Shown here: one piece after another, positions 24,181 through 32,386 of the stretch
Numbering within the stretch: position 1 is the first letter of the stretch
Layout of the letters: each line of letters starts with the position of its first letter
Source: JALCOL01 sp022649665
GTDB taxonomy: Bacteria > Bacillota > Bacilli > Lactobacillales > Enterococcaceae
Assembly (NCBI GenBank): GCA_030372335.1
Contig: JAUDCW010000004.1
Length of the DNA stretch: 64,000 bases
Direction: 5' to 3' (one strand)
Notes under the pieces: generated by a model
What the model was told of the DNA's origin: nothing
Seen by the model: the letters and a program-made list of their open reading frames with translations, nothing else
The model's database searches: none
Program-made: the position numbers and the translations under genes

Positions 24181-26823
24181 TTATTTTGCTTCGTACCAGG
24201 TTTTCCCCCAATTAGAATCGGTGATGAGCGGCACATCGAGCTCTACCGAATGCTCCATGACGTCTTTTACCAGTGTATCGAGCTCCTTCAACTCGCTTTC
24301 CGGATGTTCGAAGATCAGCTCATCATGGACTTGCAGCAGCATCGTTGCCTGCATCTTGCGCTTTTTGAGCGCGTCCTGCATTCGGATCATCGCGATCTTG
24401 ATAATGTCGGCCGCACTCCCTTGGATCGGCGTATTGATCGCCGTCCGTTCCGCAAAACTTCGCAAGTTGAAATTGCGGCTGTTGATATCTTTCAAGTAGC
24501 GGCGGCGATGGAACAGCGTTTCCACGTAGCCTTGATCTTTGGCGACACGCACGATGTCTTCCATATACCGCTTGACGCCCGGATATTTTTCAAAATACGT
24601 ATCGATATACTGCTGCGCTTGTTGGCGGCTGATGTTGAGACGCTGAGAAAGCCCGTAGTCGCTGATCCCGTAAACGATCCCGAAATTGACCGTTTTCGCG
24701 TGACGCCGCATATCAGGCGTCACGTCTTTTGGATCTTTGATCCCGAAGATCCGCATCGCGGTCGACGTATGGATATCTTGTCCTTCCATGAACGCTTCGC
24801 GCAAATGCTCATCACCGCTGATATGCGCCAAAACGCGCAGCTCGATCTGCGAATAATCAGACGAATAGATCAGCCAATCAGCTTCCCGCGGAACGAAAGC
24901 TTGCCGGATCATCCGGCCTTCTGCCGTCCGGATCGGGATATTTTGCAGATTGGGATCAACTGACGACAAACGACCGGTCTGCGTGAGCGTCTGCAAATAG
25001 CGCGTATGGACGCGTCCGTCAGCCAAGATCATTTTCAGCAAGCCTTCGACGTAGGTCGACTGCAATTTTGCCAGCTGACGATAGTCCAAAATATCCTGTA
25101 CGATCGGCGCTTGTACTTTCAATTTCTCAAGGACATCGACCGCCGTTGAGTAGCCGGTCTTCGTCTTTTTGATGACCGGCAGCCCCATTTCTTCAAATAA
25201 GACGATCCCGAGCTGTTTCGGCGAGTTCAAATTAAATTCGTGACCGGCGTCTTGATAGATCTTCTTTTCGATTTCTTTTAAGCGTGCTTTAAATTCACCG
25301 CGCATTTTTTCAAGCGTGGCCGGATCGACTTTGATCCCTGCGATCTCCATTTCACCCAACACTTTCGAAAGCGGCAGTTCGATCTCTTTGAAAAGTTTCC
25401 ACTGGTCTTTCGCGCGCAGATCTTTTTCCAAAAGCGGCGTCAGCTGCTGGATCGTTTTCACTTTGCGGGACAAATGTTCCAGGAAAACATTGCGGTCTTC
25501 CGGAACGGCCATTTTCGCCCCTTTGCCGTAAACTTCCTCGTCTGTCGAAATGTCATGCAGATCATAATATGAAGCGATATTCGCGATATCATTGCTGTTG
25601 TCATTTGTATCTAAGAGATACGCTCCCAAGAGCACATCGAAGGCGACCCCGGCAAGCGCGATCCCTTCGCGGTGAAGGATCACCTGCTGGCGCTTGGCGT
25701 CGAACAATTTGAGCGCCCCGTTCCCGTTTTCGAGCCACGCTTTGAACGCTTCATTTTGAAAAAGCGCCAAGTTGTCCGTCGCGTAGATCTTCGTTGGGCT
25801 TCCCCACGCCGCGCCGACGACTTTGCCGATATGGTAATTATCTTCCAGCATCTCGATATAAAGCGTGTCCGCTTCTGCAAACTGCGCCGCATCAAACGTA
25901 TCGACCGTTTTGAATTCGATCGCTTCTTGCTTTTTCGTGTCGACTTGCGGCAGATTCAATTTGGAAAGAAAATTTTTGAAATCGAGCTCTTGATAGAGAG
26001 CGACCAGCTCATCAAGATTTTTTCCTTCATAATTCAGATCTTCAAGCTTGATCGTGACCGGCGCATGCAGATCGATCGTCGCCAGTTTTTTCGATAAAAG
26101 TGCCTGGTCTTTATCCCGCATAAGATTGTCTTTCATTTTTGACTGTTTGATCTCTCCCAAATGCTGGTAGACCCCTTCGACTGTTTGGAAACGATTCAAC
26201 AGCTTGATTGCGGTCTTCGGTCCGACACTCTGAACGCCCGGGATGTTGTCTGAATTATCGCCCGCGAGCCCTTTCATGTCGATGATCTGGGTCGGCGTGA
26301 GGCCGTCGTACTTTTCAGCGATATGTTTCGGCGTGTAAGCTTCCAGCTCACTGACGCCTTTGATCGTGACTTGCACGGTGATATTGTCGCTCGCCAGCTG
26401 CGTCAGATCTTTATCACCGGAAACAACGACGACTTCCCAATCGGCCGGTGCCGCTTTGGAAAGTGTCCCGATGATGTCATCCGCCTCGTAATCCGGCAAT
26501 TCATAGGTCTTCAAGCCGAAGTCATTGACGAGTTCGCGGATATAAGGCAGCTGTTCGCGGAACTCCGGCGGCGTTTTCGCCCGTCCAGCCTTGTATTCTT
26601 CAAAAAGCGCATTCCGAAAAGTCGTTTTGCCAGCATCGAAAGCGACCAAGCCGTGCGTCGGTTTCTCTTTCGTCAAAATATTGTCGAGCATCGTATTGAA
26701 GGCATAGATCGCATTCGTATGCAGACCGTTGCCGTTCATGAAACGCTCCAGTGATTGGTGCATGGCAAAGAAAGCCCGATAGGCGACTGAATTGCCGTCG
26801 ATCAGCAATAATTTATTTTTCAT
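24181..26823 (-). CDS. polA: DNA polymerase I
   Basis: An 880-residue repair and replication polymerase. It has an N-terminal 5'-3' exonuclease (LLIDGNSVAYRAFFA, YEADDIIGTL, KGLAGDNSDNIPGV), a middle domain where 3'-5' proofreading would sit, and a C-terminal polymerase. The polymerase shows SSDYSQIELRVLAHISGD (motif A), RRHAKTVNFGIVYGISDYGL (motif B) and LLQVHDELIFE (motif C). The first proofreading motif, normally D-x-E, reads LYIEMLEDNYH, so the exonuclease is probably inactive, as in other Bacilli. It starts the polA-mutM-coaE-ABC run on the minus strand. Confidence 0.98.
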   Translation of the reverse strand: MKNKLLLIDGNSVAYRAFFAMHQSLERFMNGNGLHTNAIYAFNTMLDNILTKEKPTHGLVAFDAGKTTFRNALFEEYKAGRAKTPPEFREQLPYIRELVNDFGLKTYELPDYEADDIIGTLSKAAPADWEVVVVSGDKDLTQLASDNITVQVTIKGVSELEAYTPKHIAEKYDGLTPTQIIDMKGLAGDNSDNIPGVQSVGPKTAIKLLNRFQTVEGVYQHLGEIKQSKMKDNLMRDKDQALLSKKLATIDLHAPVTIKLEDLNYEGKNLDELVALYQELDFKNFLSKLNLPQVDTKKQEAIEFKTVDTFDAAQFAEADTLYIEMLEDNYHIGKVVGAAWGSPTKIYATDNLALFQNEAFKAWLENGNGALKLFDAKRQQVILHREGIALAGVAFDVLLGAYLLDTNDNSNDIANIASYYDLHDISTDEEVYGKGAKMAVPEDRNVFLEHLSRKVKTIQQLTPLLEKDLRAKDQWKLFKEIELPLSKVLGEMEIAGIKVDPATLEKMRGEFKARLKEIEKKIYQDAGHEFNLNSPKQLGIVLFEEMGLPVIKKTKTGYSTAVDVLEKLKVQAPIVQDILDYRQLAKLQSTYVEGLLKMILADGRVHTRYLQTLTQTGRLSSVDPNLQNIPIRTAEGRMIRQAFVPREADWLIYSSDYSQIELRVLAHISGDEHLREAFMEGQDIHTSTAMRIFGIKDPKDVTPDMRRHAKTVNFGIVYGISDYGLSQRLNISRQQAQQYIDTYFEKYPGVKRYMEDIVRVAKDQGYVETLFHRRRYLKDINSRNFNLRSFAERTAINTPIQGSAADIIKIAMIRMQDALKKRKMQATMLLQVHDELIFEHPESELKELDTLVKDVMEHSVELDVPLITDSNWGKTWYEAK

Positions 26824-26900
26824 TGGTTAAGACCGCTCCTTTTTAGTATCACTTCTATTCTAACAAAGAAAAGGCAGAATTTGTAGAAATAGCAGCCGGC

Positions 26901-26934
26901 AAAAAAAGCTTGAGACTGGGAAGCCTCAAGCTTT
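26901..26934 (-). terminator. Intrinsic terminator of the BI-1/MaoC unit
   Basis: A 10-bp stem (AAAGCTTGAG / CTCAAGCTTT) followed on the minus strand by seven T begins nine bases past the stop of the BI-1 gene. Confidence 0.87.
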
Positions 26935-26943
26935 GCAGATCGC

Positions 26944-27624
26944 TTAATTGTTGCGTCCGAAAATCCGGATAAACGCTAAGAACAAGTTGATAAAGTCTAA
27001 ATACAGCTCAAGCGCCATGAAGATCGCCACACCATTATGCGCTGCGCCTTTTTGATAGAGGACTTTGATCCGCTGATGGTCATAAGCGATCAGTCCTGAG
27101 AAGATCACGACCATCAAGATCATCAGTAAAAGATCAACGGGTGAACTGTGGAGCAAAAACGTGTTCAAGAGCATCGCGATGATGACTCCGATCAAAGCCG
27201 AGATCGCCGCATGTCCGATTCCCGACAAGTCGCGTTTGGTGAAAGTTCCGATGATCGCCATCACGACGAAAGTTGCCGAAGTGACGAAAAACGCGCCGGC
27301 GATCGAACCGATGCTGTATTGCATGAGCGTGATCGAGAGGGTGAAACCGTTCAACACGGCAAATCCAACGAACATCGCAGCCGCGCCTTTGCGCTGTTCC
27401 AGCGAACGGCGGCTGAGCGAAACGACTAACCCTAATTCAAAGATCCAAACCAGCAGAAACGCGAATGGGAATCTTCCTAAAAAGCTGAGCGTTGCTGCTT
27501 GGAAAGGCACGGCAGCCAGATAAGCGACGAGCCCGCTGAGTGCCAGTGCGACTCCCATCAAGCCGTATACTTTGCCGAAAAACCGGTTCAAGCTGCCGGC
27601 TTGTGCTGCAGTTGCATTATTCAT
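26944..27624 (-). CDS. Bax inhibitor-1 / YccA family membrane protein
   Basis: A 226-residue protein with seven hydrophobic helices and family signatures VYGLMGVALALSGLVAYLAA near the N-terminus and GLIAYDHQRIKVLYQ near residue 180. The C-terminus is ALELYLDFINLFLAFIRIFG. Bacterial members of the family (YccA, YetJ) act as pH-sensitive calcium leak channels or inhibitors of FtsH proteolysis; which applies here is unknown. Its start overlaps the end of the MaoC-like gene by eight bases, so the two are translated together. Confidence 0.93.
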   Translation of the reverse strand: MNNATAAQAGSLNRFFGKVYGLMGVALALSGLVAYLAAVPFQAATLSFLGRFPFAFLLVWIFELGLVVSLSRRSLEQRKGAAAMFVGFAVLNGFTLSITLMQYSIGSIAGAFFVTSATFVVMAIIGTFTKRDLSGIGHAAISALIGVIIAMLLNTFLLHSSPVDLLLMILMVVIFSGLIAYDHQRIKVLYQKGAAHNGVAIFMALELYLDFINLFLAFIRIFGRNN

Positions 27625-28072
27625 TCTGTTCTCCTTCTTTCTTTTTCGGAGGCGCGACCATTACGACCGCATCCAAGACCCGTTCATCGGTGCGGTTCAT
27701 CGCTTCAACATCCAGCGTGATCACGTCTTTCATCTGATCGACTTTGATCACTTCGAATTTGAAGGTCAACGTTTCGCCGTGAATGACCGGCCGAATAAAA
27801 TTCGCCGAAAAATTCGTGACATGGCTGCCGGGTCCCGGTAAATGCTTTGAGATCGCACTGGTAATGATCCCCATCAGCATAATGCTCGGAACGAGCGGCT
27901 TTTTGTATTCCGTTTGCCGCGCATAATCTTTTTGGATGAAAAGCGGATTGGAATCCCCCGTCAATCCTAAATAAAGCAAAAGATCCTTTTCTTTCATCTC
28001 TTCGGTCAAATAGAGCGTTTCGCCTTCTTCGATCTCGCCGAGCGTCTTGCCGATATCCGAATCTTCCAGCAA
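27617..28072 (-). CDS. MaoC-like hot-dog fold dehydratase-family protein
   Basis: A 151-residue hot-dog fold protein. LYLGLTGDSNPLFIQKDYA near residue 45 matches the MaoC/R-hydratase motif with Asp and Asn, and KPLVPSIMLMGIITSAISK follows as in the family. R-specific enoyl hydratases act on acyl-CoA or acyl-ACP, but the Gly-His pair of bona fide hydratases is not clear here. The start is TTG at 28072, chosen because GGAGG lies eight bases upstream; the in-frame upstream GTG lacks a ribosome-binding site. It is coupled to the BI-1 gene. Confidence 0.82.
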   Translation of the reverse strand: MLEDSDIGKTLGEIEEGETLYLTEEMKEKDLLLYLGLTGDSNPLFIQKDYARQTEYKKPLVPSIMLMGIITSAISKHLPGPGSHVTNFSANFIRPVIHGETLTFKFEVIKVDQMKDVITLDVEAMNRTDERVLDAVVMVAPPKKKEGEQNE

Positions 28073-28135
28073 ACCAAACACCTCCGTTTTCCTTATTTTA
28101 CCAAAACGCACGAAATACGCAACTGGGCTTAAGAC

Positions 28136-29584
28136 TTATTTCAAGAAACTCTGCTTGCGCAAGCGCTGGATCTTCCACATCCGCCAACCCGTTAACAGAA
28201 GAGCCGCTGCGCACAAGGCAAGCGCGATCCCGAACGTATAATGCATCCCCGACATGAAGACATCCGGCCGGTGATCGATATAAGTCGTTGTATGTTTGCC
28301 GTATACTTGACTCATTCGGTGAAAAAGGGCTGTCGTTGCCAGCGAGATCCCGCTGACCATCCCAAAATTCCGGGCTAAAGCATTCAAGCCGCCCGCGATC
28401 CCCAAGTCCTGTTTTTCAACCGTACTCATGACGATCGTATTGTTCGGTGCTTGGAACATCCCATTGCCGATCCCCATCAAAGCGATGAAGATCATGAAGA
28501 TCCAGAGCGGCGTGCCTTCCTGCGTGATCACAAATCCCAATTGCCCGGCGCTCATCAAAAGCAGACCGAAAAGCGTCAAAAGCTCAGGACCGATCTTATC
28601 CGAGACTCCGCCGGCGATCGGTGCGACAAAGACTTGCAAAATCGGAAAGACCATCAAAATGTAACCCGCGGTATTCGGCGCAAGCCCGCGTGCATTTTGC
28701 AGATAGAAAGGCGCGATGACATTGAAAAAGAACATGACGACAAAAATTAAAAACGCCGTAAACAGACTGACTGAAAAGTCCATATTTTTAAACAGCCGCA
28801 GTGAAAGCAAAGGGTTGGGAAGCTTGAGCTCCAGCCGGATGAACGCCGCGATACTGACCAGCGCGAGTGCAAACAATCCCAAAATCACCGGTTTGCCGAA
28901 ACCAATCTCTTGGCCGATAAAGATCGCGGCGAAAAAAGAGAAAATAAACAAAGTAAAGAGCAGAAAGCCTTTGTAATCGATTTTCATTCGGTCCATGCTG
29001 AAATCTTTCGGCAGAACGAATTTCCCTAAAAGGATCGTCAAAAGACCGATCGGCACATTGATCCAAAAAATGTAGCTCCAGCCGAGATGAGCCAACAGGA
29101 TCCCGCCGATCCCGGGGCCGGCGATACTGCCGAGCGAAACGAAACTCCCGATAAAACCGAGTGCTTTTCCGCGGTCGGAAAGCGGAAAGATCTCCGTGAT
29201 GATCCCGTTGTTCGTGCTCATCGTCATGCTCGCTCCCAGCGCCTGCAGCGAACGCGCTCCTAAAAGAAACGGCAGCCCGAGATTCAGCCCGCACAGAAAC
29301 GAACCAAAGACGAAAATGAACGTGCCGATCCGAAAGACTTTGATTTTGCCATATGAGTCGCCGATCTTCCCGAACAACAGCAGCAGCGAACAAACGACCA
29401 TCAAATAGATCGAAACGATCCATTCCGCCTGATTCGCAGGGATATGCATTTCTTTGATCATCGTCGGCAGCGCGATATTCACGATGCTCCCGTCAAGCGT
29501 GGACATAAATGTGAACAGTCCGACCGCAAGCAAGATCATCCAGCGGTCTTTTTGGACTTTCGCATCTTCTAAGTAATTGTTCAT
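28136..29584 (-). CDS. MFS multidrug exporter, DHA2 / EmrB-QacA family
   Basis: A 482-residue, 14-helix proton-driven exporter. FTFMSTLDGSIVNIALPTMI is the DHA2 motif D1 region with its membrane Asp, followed by LFGKIGDSYGKIKVF (motif A) and ALGASMTMSTNNGIITEIF. GSIAGPGIGGILLAHLGWSY is motif C, found in exporters. The ATG overlaps the stop of the MarR gene by four bases, so the pair is a repressor-exporter operon. Drugs or antimicrobial compounds are the expected substrates. Confidence 0.94.
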   Translation of the reverse strand: MNNYLEDAKVQKDRWMILLAVGLFTFMSTLDGSIVNIALPTMIKEMHIPANQAEWIVSIYLMVVCSLLLLFGKIGDSYGKIKVFRIGTFIFVFGSFLCGLNLGLPFLLGARSLQALGASMTMSTNNGIITEIFPLSDRGKALGFIGSFVSLGSIAGPGIGGILLAHLGWSYIFWINVPIGLLTILLGKFVLPKDFSMDRMKIDYKGFLLFTLFIFSFFAAIFIGQEIGFGKPVILGLFALALVSIAAFIRLELKLPNPLLSLRLFKNMDFSVSLFTAFLIFVVMFFFNVIAPFYLQNARGLAPNTAGYILMVFPILQVFVAPIAGGVSDKIGPELLTLFGLLLMSAGQLGFVITQEGTPLWIFMIFIALMGIGNGMFQAPNNTIVMSTVEKQDLGIAGGLNALARNFGMVSGISLATTALFHRMSQVYGKHTTTYIDHRPDVFMSGMHYTFGIALALCAAALLLTGWRMWKIQRLRKQSFLK

Positions 29585-30039
29585 TCGAAAATCTTCCCTT
29601 CTGTTTGCGCGGCTTGGACTTTGCTCGCGCCCGCGACCAGACGCATCAGTGTCTGATCGAAATTTTGACGATCCTCGGCGGAAACTGTCGAAAACAGCTG
29701 ATTCCACCATTGGTTCAAAACATTGCGCAGCTCCGGGACCAGCGTACGCCCCTCTTCGGTCAAATCAACGAGGAAACTGCGGCGGTCTTGAGTATCGCGT
29801 GTTTTTTTGATCAGCCCTTTTTTGGCTAAAGCACTCAGGGTCCGTGTCAAAAAGCCTTCATCCATATTGAGACGCGCAGCAAGCGTCCGCTGATTGATCC
29901 GCCGGGAATCCATCAGTTGCAAAAGGATCGGTGCTTCATGCGCCGCGATCCCGAAGCGGTCATATTCGCGAATATAATTTCTTTGTGTCAAGCGGAATAA
30001 GATAGCGATATTCTTTCCTTCACTGAAGGTTTGCGGCAT
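29581..30039 (-). CDS. MarR family transcriptional regulator
   Basis: A 152-residue winged-helix dimeric repressor. The DNA-binding part is NQRTLAARLNMDEGFLTRTL (residues ~53-72), followed by the wing KKGLIKKTRDTQDRRSFLVD; a dimerisation helix closes the protein. MarR proteins lift repression when bound by phenolic or hydrophobic ligands. It is translationally coupled to the DHA2 exporter, and a 20-bp perfect palindrome covers the -35 box of its own promoter, so autorepression of the operon is very likely. Confidence 0.93.
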   Translation of the reverse strand: MPQTFSEGKNIAILFRLTQRNYIREYDRFGIAAHEAPILLQLMDSRRINQRTLAARLNMDEGFLTRTLSALAKKGLIKKTRDTQDRRSFLVDLTEEGRTLVPELRNVLNQWWNQLFSTVSAEDRQNFDQTLMRLVAGASKVQAAQTEGKIFE

Positions 30040-30072
30040 AAAAAGCCCTCCTTTGTTTTTTTCAGCATTTCT

Positions 30073-30105
30073 ATTCTAATCACATATACTTGACTAGTCA
30101 AGTAT
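30073..30105 (-). promoter_or_regulatory. marR-exporter promoter with 20-bp palindromic operator
   Basis: On the minus strand TTGACT (30101-30096) and TAGAAT (30078-30073) are 17 bases apart. The perfect palindrome 30086-30105, centred on ACTTGACTAGTCAAGT, covers the -35 box. A single high-symmetry site overlapping the promoter is a typical MarR autoregulatory layout. Confidence 0.85.
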
Positions 30106-30113
30106 TATTATCC

Positions 30114-30141
30114 AAAAAAGAACTGCCCCATTGGACAGTTC
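30114..30141 (-). terminator. Intrinsic terminator of murC
   Basis: An imperfect 9-10 bp stem (GAACTGCCCC / GGACAGTTC) is followed on the minus strand by a T-rich tract. It lies 14 bases past the murC stop and just upstream of the marR promoter. Confidence 0.7.
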
Positions 30142-30154
30142 ACAAACGTTTCAA

Positions 30155-31498
30155 TTATAGTCGATTCTTGGTCGATGTGCTCAATAATTTTTCGTAGGCT
30201 GTTTCATATTTTTGGACATCGCCGGCGCCCATAAAGAGCATCACTGCATCGTGATAGTTCATCAGCGGCGCTAAATTATCGACTTTGATCACTTCGCCGC
30301 CTTTTTTGACTTTCGCTGCCAAGTCTTCGATCTTCACTTTGCCGGTTTTTTCACGAGCGGAGCCAAAAATGTCGCACAAAAAGACATGGTCCGCCAGATC
30401 GAGTGACTTTGCAAAGTCATCCATATAAGCGATCGTCCGCGAGAAGGTATGCGGCTGGAAAACTGCCACGATCTCTTTATCAGGATATTTCTGGCGCGCC
30501 GCATCGATCGTTGCCCGAATTTCAGACGGATGATGCGCGTAATCATCCACGATCACCATATCGCTGACATTTTTTTCGCTGAAGCGGCGCTTGACGCCTT
30601 GGAATGTCAGCATTTCTTCAGCAACTTTCTTCATATCGAGCTTTTCGAAATAAGCGACCGCAATCACGGCTGCTGCATTTAAAATATTATGCTGTCCAAA
30701 AGCCGGTAAAGAAAAATGGCCGATGAAGTGATCATCATGGTAGACATCAAAGTCGGAACCCTTCGTTGTTCGGTCGATATTGCGCACTTGAATATCATCT
30801 TTGGCACTCGTGCCGTAGTAATAGATCGGCACATCTGCTTTCAGCTTGCGCAGATACGGATCATCACCGTAGGCAAAAATCGCTTTTTTCACTTGTTTAG
30901 CAAGCGACTGAAAAGCATCCGCGACGTCTTCGATCCCGTGATAATAATCAGGATGATCGAAATCGATATTTGTCATGATCGCATAGTCAGGCGAATAAGA
31001 CAAGAAATGCCGGCGATATTCGCACGCTTCAAAAGGAAAGAAACGCGCATCCGGATTGCCAAGTCCTGTTCCGTCGCCGATCAAATAGCTGGTCGGTGCG
31101 ACCCCGCTTAAGACGTGGGCTAAAAGTCCCGTCGTCGACGTTTTCCCGTGCGAGCCGGTCACCGCGATCGAAGTATAATGCTCGATGAACCGCCCTAAAA
31201 ATTCTGGATAAGGGATCACCGGCAAGCCGAGCTTTTTCGCCGCAACGATCTCTTCATGTGTATCAGGAAAGGCATTTCCTTGGATCACGGTCATGCCGGG
31301 TTTGATATTGTCTTTATTGAACGGGAAGATCTTGATCCCAAGACGCTCTAAATCACGTTGTGTGAAGAAATACTTCTCGACATCCGATCCCTCGACTTTA
31401 TATCCCTCTTCAAACAGAACCGTCGCAAGTGCACTCATGCCGGTTCCTTTGATGCCGACGAAGAAGTATGTGGTGTCTTTATTTAAAAAACCGCTCAT
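30155..31498 (-). CDS. murC: UDP-N-acetylmuramate--L-alanine ligase
   Basis: Adds L-alanine to UDP-MurNAc with ATP, the first amino-acid step of peptidoglycan precursor synthesis. The 447 residues begin MSGFLNKDTTYFFVGIKGTG with the Rossmann-like UDP site GIKGTGMSALA. The Mur ligase P-loop is IAVTGSHGKTSTTGLL, then NIDFDHPDYYHG, and the C-terminal domain has VDDYAHHPSEIRATI. The ATG at 31498 is preferred on GAGGA spacing. It is monocistronic with its own terminator. Confidence 0.97.
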   Translation of the reverse strand: MSGFLNKDTTYFFVGIKGTGMSALATVLFEEGYKVEGSDVEKYFFTQRDLERLGIKIFPFNKDNIKPGMTVIQGNAFPDTHEEIVAAKKLGLPVIPYPEFLGRFIEHYTSIAVTGSHGKTSTTGLLAHVLSGVAPTSYLIGDGTGLGNPDARFFPFEACEYRRHFLSYSPDYAIMTNIDFDHPDYYHGIEDVADAFQSLAKQVKKAIFAYGDDPYLRKLKADVPIYYYGTSAKDDIQVRNIDRTTKGSDFDVYHDDHFIGHFSLPAFGQHNILNAAAVIAVAYFEKLDMKKVAEEMLTFQGVKRRFSEKNVSDMVIVDDYAHHPSEIRATIDAARQKYPDKEIVAVFQPHTFSRTIAYMDDFAKSLDLADHVFLCDIFGSAREKTGKVKIEDLAAKVKKGGEVIKVDNLAPLMNYHDAVMLFMGAGDVQKYETAYEKLLSTSTKNRL

Positions 31499-31549
31499 TA
31501 TTGATTTCCTCTTTTCATCTTTCATTGGATTGCTTCAAAATAATATCTT

Positions 31550-31582
31550 TTGCATTATCCTATAAATCAAGGAATAATGCAA
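31550..31582 (-). terminator. Stem-loop between the unknown gene and murC
   Basis: TTGCATTATCC and GGAATAATGCAA pair with one bulge around a ten-base loop. No long T-run follows on either strand, so it is only a possible weak terminator for the unknown minus-strand gene ending at 31606. Confidence 0.35.
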
Positions 31583-31605
31583 GAAAACGCCCTAGCAAGC
31601 GCTTA

Positions 31606-32103
31606 TCATGAAGTAAAATACGGATTTTCCGCTTCTTGCGGTTTCGATTCCGTCATCAGTCCACTGAGTGATTTTTCGAGGGCGCGGTGCTTGCCGCTGT
31701 TGCGCGTTCGGATCCTCTCCAGCCGCTCCGCTTTTTCTTTTTCTTCTATAGAAGCGTAAGGCGCGATCATTGCTTTTTTTCCATCTTCTTGCTCCATTTT
31801 TTCATCCGGACCGCCAAAAAGCAGCACATCGCGATCCGCCTTGGTGATCCATGATGAAAATCGGATTCCTTCATTAAAAGAATCTTTCGCGCGGAGCTGC
31901 GGAAGTCTTTGGGTCGGTTGGAACCGGTGCTCATCAACACTCGGCGTATATGTATCCGGATCTTTTAAACGGTGCATTGGATCAAAGCGGTGCAGCGGAC
32001 GTGTCGAGAAATCAAAGAGTTGTTCGCGTTTTTCCAAAACAGCGCGCGTCGGCTGGTAGCTTTGGGGAGATAATTTTTCATCTTTTCCGTGGAATTTTTG
32101 CAT
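31606..32103 (-). CDS. Hypothetical protein, hydrophilic, unrecognised
   Basis: A 165-residue protein with no membrane segment, signal peptide or domain that I recognise. It is rich in charged residues and proline. The N-terminal half has repeated short Phe/Arg/Pro motifs (RPLHRFDPMHRLKDPDTYTP, HRFQPTQRLPQLR), and a helical charged stretch EEKEKAERLERIRTRNSGKH occupies residues ~120-140. A strong AAGGAG precedes the ATG, supporting real translation. It lies alone upstream of murC in the same direction. No function is proposed. Confidence 0.72.
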   Translation of the reverse strand: MQKFHGKDEKLSPQSYQPTRAVLEKREQLFDFSTRPLHRFDPMHRLKDPDTYTPSVDEHRFQPTQRLPQLRAKDSFNEGIRFSSWITKADRDVLLFGGPDEKMEQEDGKKAMIAPYASIEEKEKAERLERIRTRNSGKHRALEKSLSGLMTESKPQEAENPYFTS

Positions 32104-32279
32104 AGGTCTCTCTCCTTCCTCATCTATTATATGCTTTCCGGCGGGCAGAGTACAAACTTTGAATTATTTTTTTAATTTATTTTTGCTATTCAACGGCTTT
32201 CACTTTGTCTTATTATTTTTTTCACAAGGCTAGTTACTCGCCGCTTCCCTCGTGTATTACGTATTACCTATAAATATTT

Positions 32280-32317
32280 GACGAACGTATCTCTCTTATT
32301 AAACTTATTCGTTCGTC
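32280..32317. promoter_or_regulatory. GACGAACG / CGTTCGTC inverted repeat upstream of the aldehyde dehydrogenase
   Basis: Perfect 8-bp arms at 32280-32287 and 32310-32317 flank a 22-base AT-rich spacer, immediately upstream of the -35 box. Spacing suits an operator bound by a dimer on one helix face, or a looped element. The regulator is unknown. Confidence 0.45.
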
Positions 32318-32326
32318 TTTTAAGCC

Positions 32327-32354
32327 TTGCCAAACTTTCTGAAAGCGCTATACT
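32327..32354 (+). promoter_or_regulatory. Aldehyde dehydrogenase promoter with overlapping cre-like site
   Basis: TTGCCA (32327-32332) and TATACT (32349-32354) are 16 bases apart. TGAAAGCGCTATAC at 32340-32353 matches the CcpA cre consensus except at the last two positions and covers the -10 box, predicting catabolite repression. Confidence 0.6.
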
Positions 32355-32386
32355 AAGGCTAATCAAGAACAGAGGGTGATTGGTAT

